NCBI RefSeq assembly: GCF_000208865.1
Contig: NC_018390.1
Span: forward strand, 4,668,270 to 4,732,269
DNA length: 64,000 nucleotides
Reading direction: 5' to 3'
Source of the DNA: Neospora caninum Liverpool
Lineage: Eukaryota > Apicomplexa > Conoidasida > Eucoccidiorida > Sarcocystidae
This document shows positions 56,476-64,000 of the stretch, in pieces. Numbering within the stretch: position 1 is the first letter of the stretch; each line of letters opens with the position of its first letter. The translations under genes and the position numbers were made by a program. The notes below the pieces were generated by a model. That model saw nothing but the letters and a program-made list of their open reading frames with translations. It searched no databases and was not told the DNA's origin.

Positions 56476-56875
56476 AGCACCTCGCTCTGAGACGATGTCA
56501 GCCTAAGCAACCACCCAAAGACGAGACAGGTCTTCTGCCGCACAATGAGACAGCCACCAAAACACCACGACTTCGCATCCCAGCCCGCGCCAGCGGACTC
56601 TTACATTCACAGGGGGGCGACTCCTTTTCTGCTGGACATACGAAGCGGTGTAAGTGATAGACGCGCACCTACTTTCCAGCAGTTTCGCCGAACCACGGAC
56701 GCGCGGGCACACCGGTCTACACAGAGCAACTCTTAAAGACAAGGATCTGCACATGCAGACGTGCATTCCTCCACGGGAAAACCACGATTCTACAGATGCA
56801 TTGGGCGATACCGTTCCAAAAAGTCACAAGGGGGTGTCTTAGCCTGGCAACTCGAACGATAAATTGGTACGTCTC
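56476..56875. promoter_or_regulatory. Short spacer: myosin 3' UTR and promoter of the basic protein
   Basis: 400 bases between the myosin stop and the first ATG of the next minus-strand gene. Tight same-strand spacing for a coccidian genome; a shared terminator/promoter region is likely. No motif called. Confidence 0.4.
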
Positions 56876-59800
56876 CTACGTTAGTTCCACTCTCTGCAAC
56901 CACGGGACGGAATCGTCGAACGTGTATTGGAACAGAGTTGCAGCCTGCCTTCGCCTTGCCGATGCGGACACCAGTTGTCGCGCCCTTTCCCCCAGACTAG
57001 AGCAACCGACCTGTTGGCTGCTAGCGTCTGTCTTTTGTGAGAGTCTTCTCGTCCGCGTAAGTGGATGAACGCCGTTTACGGGACGTGTGCATAATACTCG
57101 ACTCTTTGCATTCTCAAAAGCCTCTTGCGGAAGAAGAGGACTCTGCGTGGTTTCTGCTCGTGTCTTTTTATGCAAGATGGACCGTTTTTCGCAACTTACT
57201 TCGCTCCGCGTTGGCTGTCGATGACCAGGTTTGGGAATGCGACTCTCCTGGTTCTCAGCAACCGACGGGGCCACATCCCGCGCTGTATTCGCAGCTCTCG
57301 CCTTTGATGAGGCACGTGTGCACCCCGTCTGTTGCGTTTCTTCTTTGGCTTTTCCCCCTCTTGTCGCCAGCCCAGACGCCTCGGCGCCAGCTGCTGGCCT
57401 CAGAGCTGCGTCTTCCTGTTTTTCTACAAAGGCCTTCCTCTCAGCGCTCCGTTCCCACCCGGCGCTGCCTCGAAGTGAGGAAGTCGGGAACGTCAGACGC
57501 GGCGACCTCGGAGAAGCGTGTCCTGGGAGGACTCTCTCCTCGCCCTCAAAGTCGAGTTCTTCGCGGCCTCTTGGACGCTTCTCGAGTGCTTCCGCACCCC
57601 AAGTCGATGTAGCCTGTCCTGAGGCTCTGGACGACACAGCCGAGGGGAGGGAAAGTTGCCTTTCGTCTTTCCTCTCTTTTCTTGCTTTCGTCTCTTGCGA
57701 ACTCGTGGTTCTCCGACCCTCGGCGCTCTGGCTACTCGCCAGCTCGCAGCAGCGGAAAGACGCAGAAAACGCACCCGAAGAGGCCGGAGACGTCGAGGGC
57801 GACGAGAGGCCAGGCGAGAGAGACAACGTGGAAGAGGAAGGAAGAGAGTGCGACGGCGAAGAGGCGCGCGGCTTCTGAGACTCCTGGGAAGGCGGCATCT
57901 GCCCCTGGCCACCGGAGGCTTCACGCTCCGGGCCCTCGGGGGACAGCTCGACTGCGGGCGGTGCCTCTCTTGCAGAGAACAGAGAAAACTCAGTTTCATC
58001 GCTGGCTGGGGCCACTCCGGAGGACTCGAAGAGGAGCTCGGCCGAGCGATACGCGTCGGAAGGCGCACGCGAAGCTCTCCCTTCGCGCCGCTCTGCCTCT
58101 GTCTTTACTCGCTCTCTCCTCTCTCGCCATCGCTTTCGAATCAGCCAGCGGCGAGTCGCTCGTTGCAGTTTGTGCAGTTGGAGAAAGAAGAAATGCTTGC
58201 CACGGCGATTTCGGAAACCCCACCAGTGACGCTGGATCGCCACTGCGGCGGCATGCTGCGCCTTCAGTGTTCTGCGAGTCAGGAGGCCTCGCCAGACGCT
58301 CTGCAGGACGACGGCGGCTTCCTCGCGCCTTTGCATGACCTTCTCTTCTTCCCTTTGGAGATGTTTCTCCTCTCGCAACCGCCGAGCGGTGTCGCGCGCG
58401 AGGCAGCCGCGGAAGAAGGCCTGAGAAAAAACCAGAGAAAACGAGCCGAAACGGAGACGCTGAAGAAGAATCGCCTCTCGCCGAGAGGCCGTACGTCGGC
58501 CTCGGAAAAGCTTCCAGTGAAAAAACCGACTCGTCCTATGTCTCGTCCGTTTTCGGGAGAAACGCCCGAGCCCAGTGTACCCCTTGCGTGCGCACTTCAA
58601 AGGACACTTTAAGTCTGTCTCTTCTTCCCCGCCTCTCTCCTCACCGCAAGTCTCGTCGCCGCCACAGCTCTCGCGTTCAGCTTCTTCTCGCGGGCGCCAG
58701 CTGCCGCCCGGAACGCCGCGACGAGCCCAGAGACGGCGGCCGAAATTTCCTGGCGAGGGTGAAGAGAACGGAGAACGCGAACGGCGCAGCAGACCGCCAC
58801 GTGGGAAGCTGAAGGAGAAGGAAGAGAGCAAAAACGAATTAGGCACGACGCTAACAAAGCGCGATGCATTGTCCGAAAGACCAAGGATGTCAACTCTGGA
58901 CCGGCAAACGCTCTGTCCCACACCTAATTAGTAGACGGTGGCGCTTGGAAATCTCAGGTATCTTTCCCAGTCGTTGGAGTTAGTAAGCGCGAGAGTGACT
59001 CAGCACACAGCATGCACGCACGTGGATGTATACACACACATAAACATATATTTATATATATGTATATATATGTATATGTGTATATATATGTTTATTGCAT
59101 GACCATGCATACATATGCATAAAGGACGTAACTGCATATATATATATATATATATATATATGTATCTGTATGGATATGGGGATGTGTGGTAGTTCGCTTG
59201 AAAGGTCCTTCCTTGTAGGTCGGTGGCCCGTCCGTGTGCCCTTTAGAGTCGCTGTTTCTCTCGCGTTGCTTCCGAGTGTACCGACCTCTTTTCTTCGCGA
59301 AGGAGAGGCGCAACCGGGCCCCGATCCGCACGTGTCTGAGGAGTCGCCGGCGTTTCCTCCGGGCGTTCGCAGTCAGTACCGCCGTCACGAGGTCCAGCGA
59401 ATACGCATCCAGCGCGCAGAGGGCGTCGGAACTGTTCGCCAGTTGGTCTTCTCCGTCGGGGACAGGCCGCGCACTCGTTGCAGGCGACTCCTCGCCGGAC
59501 GGAAGGGAGCGCTTCGACACCTTTTTGCGCAGCAACTCGTCGACGGTGTCGAGACACCCGAGGCGAAAGAAGACGCGAGAAGACCCCAAACGGTAGGCGC
59601 CTGACGGAGGAACCCAGACCGAGAGGAGGAAAACGCGTGGAACAAGGAGTGGAAGGACAAGGAGTGGACGGACAATGAGTGCAAAGGGACGAGGAATCAG
59701 AAGCGGAAGGCAAAGCGACATCAATCGGCAACACCGCTTGTCCATGGACAGGGGAAAGTGTGCAAAGAACGCGCGCCTGTTTGACGCTAGAGCCGGCGAA

Positions 59801-62800
59801 CGAAGGAGAGACACAAGACACTTCTTTGGCTCGGCTGGCGCGCACCTGAAGGAAGGCGCAGAGCTTCAAGGACGAGAGAGGCGAAATCTCGGGGAGTCAG
59901 CTGCACGACGCAGGGAAACCAAGCCACAGAGAGCGGAGACCTCTGAGAGAGCACCACGCGGGGCGCGAAAAGGAAGCAAAACGCAGGGGCTCGCGACGCA
60001 AAGGTGGACACCAGAAACCGCAAGACGCCGCGAGAGAATACGGGGAAAACGGAGCAAGGGAAAAACAGCAGAGGGAAGGCAAATGGCCCGACGGGACAGA
60101 GAAGGCACGAGACACACGAGTTCACACCGGGAAAGTGTAAAAACCGACACAGAGAAGAAAGTGGGGCACCGCGACAAAGGGAAGCGAAAAAAACAGCTAC
60201 AGGCACACTTTTGTCTCTTTCTATCGGGATGCATGCACCACACACGGCTACTCGGAGCCACTCGAGTGTTTCGGCCCTTTCCAGCGCCCTACCGCCTCGC
60301 GTAACTCCCTTGGGAGCCGCGCTTCGTAACGACGCCACAAATCCGCGTACGGGAGGCGACATGGGAAGCCGTCTGCCATCACGTGGAGAAGATCGGTCAT
60401 TCCGCTGAAGACACAAAAGAGAATCTCGAGATATGGGCAACAACCCCGTCCTTGTCCGCTTTCTCTCCTTTCGTTAAAACCCGCGCATATTTCACCCCTT
60501 TTGCGCTTCGTCGCCTCCTCTCTCCTCTTCCTAGCCGTTGCTGCCGCCGTGGTCCCCTCTCTGCGATCTGTTCCCGCTGGCTTTTTCCCTCTCGCCCTCT
60601 GTCCCTCCCTTCCTCTGTGTCCGAGACGCCGTTCCGATCTCGCTTTTCCGTCTCTTCAGAGTGCCCAGCTGCGGCCCACCTTGGCGGCGAGCCTCCTGTA
60701 GAAGCCTCGTGATCGAGAAGGGAAAGCCAAAAGGCCAAAGATCTCGTGATGTCTTTGCCATTTGATCTAAATCGCTTAATGCTCGTCAAGTTCCTTTTGT
60801 ATCCGAAAAGGGGGGACACGTTTAGGCTCACCTGCATCGCAACTGAGTATGGACGTATGGTTCTTCGAAGACTCCGGGCTGCTGTCGCCGGTTCGGTTTG
60901 ACGCAGCGAATGAAGTGACACGGCTGCAGAAGGCAAACAGGGTGGGCAACACACGCCACGCAGCACAGAAGAAAGCACGGACGCGTAGGCCTGAAGTGCT
61001 TCGTGGAAGTTCAAGAGCTTTTCGCGGATGCACTTTTTGAATTCAAGAGCATGGATCCTGCCGGGCGGTTTTGACGAGAAGCACCTGAAATTAGCTAGAA
61101 GAAATTCGCACTAAACGTGTCGGAAAGCGCGCAGAGAGAACAGAAACGCGAAAACGAGACCCGCCGCCTGGGGATACTGTCCGACAGCTGTATGCACACA
61201 GTCATCACACCTTTGAACCGTTTTCTGCGCTAACGTCTGCATCCACCTCTCTGCGCACTGGAAGACCTCCGCTTCTCTGCGGGTCTTCATCCCCCGCCCT
61301 GTCTGTCGAGTCCAATGTTGGCGGTAAGGGCTCTTGTCGAGTCCGTCAGGAGAGGCAACAGAGTGAGCGAGCGCGTAAACGAGTCTCCCGCCGTGTAAAA
61401 AGTGCATCAAGTCGAGTGGTGTCCAGCGTGCATTTGGCAAACGGAAACGCGACGCTGTCCCAAAAAGCGGGTTGCGGGAGCAAAAAAAATCCACCTCGGT
61501 TTGGCTCGAGAAACCGACTCACTGTCTCTTGCAGGGCTTTGACGACTTGCTGCAGCTGCGCGGCAAAGTGAACGCTCACGGTGCCTCGCCGGCCCACACA
61601 CCCGCCAGCCCCGTGCCCGCCTGGAGCCTTCGCATGCACCGCAGCCAGGCGCGTGTACGCTGAGAGACACGAAACGAAAAGCGACAGACCAGACAGACAG
61701 GGCACTTTCGTGGGAAAACAAATGTGTGTCGTCCCCGAGGCGCCTCTGCCCCGCTCCGCGTGAAGGGGAAACACTCCCATGTCGGTCCCGCGACCGGCCT
61801 TCATGTGGAACAGACAGCACAGCACAGATCGACGCTCTGTCTCTTTTGCTTCTTCGATTCCCTTCTCTTCTCTGCTGCCTTTCTATCCTGTCTCTCGCCT
61901 CACTGGTGCATGCGTGGAAGAGGCGCTCCAGTTCGTCGGAGGTCGCGTCGCGGTTGGATCGGCAGAAGTCTCGCGCGTCGTAGGTCACGTCGCATGCAAA
62001 GTGGGAAACTGTGAACTGCAGGCATCCTTCTCGAGGTTGAGCAGCCGTCTCTGCATGCGGAAAGCCAGACGCACGAGGAGAAGCAAGGAAGCATGCAGGA
62101 TGACGAATCGGGGAAGCGCAGGGTTTTCCCTGGGAGAACATCTGCGGCAGAGAGCACGGGGGACGGCGGAAGATCCCCCTCGAACGAAGACGGGACCGAC
62201 CAGCTTCGACAGGCAGCCAGAGCTGAAAAGGACGGACGCAGGAAGCGTCTCGGACGGCGAAAAGAAAACCGGATGGAGCGAATCCCAGGAGAAAGAAAGC
62301 GGGGTCGGCGACATCCCGAGCGGAACACGGCAGAGAACCAGGGAAAGAAAAAACACAGATTCCCCCGTTCCATGACTCGCTTCCAAACTCACTTGTGCCG
62401 CGAATGAAGCTCTCAGCGCCTTTGCTCTTCATCTCTGCCAGGAGCTGCACAAAAAACCCCAGGGCGGATCACCAGAGAAAGGCGCGACTTTGAACGGCAA
62501 AGAAAACCGGAGTGATGGCACACGACGCCACACACAAAAGCTGGGGAGTCGCGCATGCTTTCCCTTCTCTTCTGTCCAGAAGAACCCTTCCTGTTCTCTT
62601 TTAACGGCTCGCGACTGTGAAGTTCTTTCGGCCTCGCTCGGCGCTGCCGGTGGGTATCGGCCCGCGCCGAAAAAGGTCTGGTGTAGGCACCCCGCGCCGA
62701 AAAAGGTCTGGTGTAGGCACCCCGCGCCGAAAAAGGTCTGGTGTAGGCACCCCGCGCCGAAAAAGGTCTGGTGTAGGCACCCCGCGCGGAGGTGAACACT

Positions 62801-64000
62801 CTTTCTTGAAGCAGATGACCAAGACCACAGAGAGGCGTTCAAAGACTGCCGTGTGCCCCAGAAAAACAGGGCGGGGATTAAAACCGAAGAACCGCGCAGC
62901 GTACCCGATTGCAGAACAGGACGTCGCGGTCCCCTTTGGCGGGGAGTCGGCCTGCTTCTTCGAGGATTCCAAAAACGCCCGCCGTCTTCACCAGCGAGGC
63001 GACGGGGGCGACGGAGAATTTCTTCGCCTTCTGAGGGGCTTCGCCTCGCTCGTCCTCAGGAAGGAGACACCGCAAGTCCCCAGTGAGGGCCGAGCCGGCC
63101 AGCAGCGTGCAGAGCACACTGCTTGTCTGAGTCAGCTTCTCGCCGTTGCTCAGCGCGCCCTGAACTCCACAAAGATCCGAAACTTTGACGGGGCGGCGGC
63201 CCTCCAGGAGAGGCGGCGTGGCAGCCACAGAAGAAGGAAAAGAAGAAGGAAAAGAAGGAAGAGAGGGCGAGACTGAGCAGGCTGCAGCGGAGCGGAGAGA
63301 TGGAAAGGATACGCGCGAAGAGACACGCGAGGCAGAGAAAGGAGAGGCCGCAGCGGGCGAAGAGGCGGGAAGGGGAGACGCCAGAGGTAACGAAAAGGGA
63401 AAGGCGGAACAGTTCTTCTCCGTGAAAATCCCTTCTTGCGTGTACAGCACATGCTCATTGAGAATCAACTGCTGAAGAAGGAAACAATGGAGCCGTTCGT
63501 TCGCGTAGTTGATGCACAGCTGCTCCAAGCGGTTGTTGCTATGGTTTCTCTGCCACAAAAACAGAATTCAGAAAATCAAGTGGGAACGACGCACTTATCA
63601 AACAAGAGAATGGGCCTTTCCAAGGAGGGGAGAAGAGCAGAAAACCCGCGACAAAAAGCCCGAAGAACGCACGAACGACTTGCCGCCACCACGAGAAGTG
63701 GAGCCAAGATTCCGACGGAAGGAGGAGCTCTTTTTGGCAGGCAACAAGAATGCGAATCGCTTCTATTGACAAATGCGAGGCACCAAACGAACAAAGAGCC
63801 GAAACGCTGCCACGTTCGACGCATGACGCCCAGACCTGGCTGCTCCTGTGACTGTGCATTTGAGGTGATACCCGGTGATGCACGATGCATGGTGGCGGCG
63901 AAATACCAGTCAACATGCGCAGTTCAGGTTTTCCGTGAAATCTGTGTGGAAAAGGCTCGACGTGACCATCGCGGGTCTGTTGACTCGATTTCCACGACGT
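56876..64000 (-). CDS. Unconventional myosin heavy chain, 5' part beyond the right edge
   Basis: Nine exons in the window join in exact phase: 62905-63549, 62393-62444, 61904-62050, 61523-61659, 60832-60923, 60293-60404, 59846-59900, 59282-59600 and 56876-58808 (1163 residues). Late-motor landmarks in order: NNRLEQLCINYANERL, GVFGILEEAGRLPAKGDRDV, FTVSHFACDVTYDARDFC with SNRDATSDEL, TVSVHFAAQLQQVVKAL, HFIRCVKPN (the actin-proximal signature), MADGFPCRLPYADLWRRYEA, and the converter YRLGSSRVFFRLGCLDTVDE. A neck with IQ-type helices (VVLQSVWRGLLTRRTLKAQ; VAIQRHWWGFRNRRGKHF) binds calmodulin-like light chains. The tail of about 450 residues is disordered and ends SVPWLQRVELT, with no long coiled coil, so it is probably single-headed. 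Odd: an insertion of about 110 Ser/Pro/Ala-rich residues after YTQEGI in the motor. ATP-binding loops and the start lie outside the window; the class cannot be assigned. Confidence 0.88.
59036..59161. repeat. TA/CATA-rich microsatellite cluster in myosin intron
   Basis: Runs of (TA)n and TATGTATA units at about 59036-59095 and 59137-59161, inside the intron between the 59282-59600 exon and the last exon at 58808. On the minus strand they would encode Tyr-Ile repeats, which should not be annotated as protein. Confidence 0.9.
62662..62781. repeat. Perfect tandem repeat, 4 x 30 bp
   Basis: Four identical 30-bp units (62662-62691, 62692-62721, 62722-62751, 62752-62781) followed by a partial fifth. 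Each starts CCGCGCCGAA and contains AAAGGTCTGGTGTAGGCACC. It sits in the myosin intron between exons ending at 62905 and starting at 62444. All frames stay open because 30 is a multiple of 3, but no splice signals bracket it. Exact identity points to very recent expansion. Confidence 0.95.

Noticed and set aside
55205..56657. Overlapping plus-strand frames (about 200-230 codons) opposite the basic protein gene
   Set aside because: Same shadow effect. The minus strand gives a splice-consistent C-terminus.
57656..58612. 318-codon plus-strand frame opposite the myosin tail
   Set aside because: It is the complement of the low-complexity myosin last exon and its basic composition follows from Ser/Glu codons on the other strand.
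59092..59280. Tyr-Ile repeat peptide on the minus strand
   Set aside because: It is translation of a TA microsatellite lying in a myosin intron beyond the donor at 59281.
59675..60304. 209-codon Arg/Lys-rich plus-strand frame
   Set aside because: It crosses two confirmed myosin exons and an intron on the opposite strand and shows no ordered sequence.
62662..62781. Four 30-bp direct repeats as a CRISPR-like array
   Set aside because: The repeats are head-to-tail with no spacers, in a eukaryotic intron. It is a minisatellite.
1..64000. tRNA or rRNA genes
   Set aside because: I looked for the conserved GTTCGA T-loop with matching stems and for rRNA-like blocks and saw nothing I could support. 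A tRNAscan-SE and Infernal run would be decisive.

Overview
The window reads as nuclear DNA of a coccidian apicomplexan, most likely a tissue-cyst-forming relative of Toxoplasma, Neospora, Hammondia or Besnoitia. The reasons are genes split into many short GT-AG exons, Ser-, Arg-, Ala- and Glu-rich disordered proteins, no operons or bacterial signals, a likely organelle-targeted release factor and an unconventional myosin. The genus is inferred, not proven. I joined exons by hand, checking splice sites and reading phase. Fully joined models carry higher confidence; unresolved junctions are stated.

Left third (1-24 kb): an unrecognised multi-pass membrane protein (minus, 1.7-4.0 kb); a PHRF1-like RING+PHD protein with a large poly-Ser region and an SRI-like C-terminus (minus, 6.4-10.4 kb); a 259-residue secreted or membrane-anchored protein (plus, 12.4-14.4 kb); a complete five-exon ERD2-family receptor (minus, 15.6-17.7 kb); divergent from it an unrecognised 344-residue protein (plus, 18.2-20.0 kb); and an organellar RF1-domain rescue factor of the MTRFR/ICT1 type (plus, 21.4-23.4 kb).

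Middle (24.8-35.3 kb, GC-rich): three minus-strand genes. One is a protein with an LC3/ATG8-interacting motif resembling that of TP53INP2. The next is a small unrecognised gene. The third is a giant, largely disordered protein carrying the Cys-knuckle, coiled-coil and C-terminal signatures of Atg14/UVRAG, the accessory subunits of the Vps34 PI3-kinase complex. The LIR protein and the Atg14-like protein lying side by side is the most novel signal in the window.

Right-centre (39-53 kb, plus strand): a HUS1-like subunit of the 9-1-1 checkpoint clamp, an unrecognised Cys-containing protein, and a complete class II CPD photolyase. This places two DNA-damage genes within about 14 kb on one strand.

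Right end (54.8-64 kb, GC-rich, minus strand): a disordered basic nuclear-type protein, then an unconventional myosin whose 3' two thirds (late motor domain, converter, IQ neck, tail) lie in the window and whose 5' end runs off the right edge. Its introns hold a perfect 4 x 30-bp tandem repeat and TA microsatellites. I found no tRNA, rRNA, CRISPR array or intact transposon.
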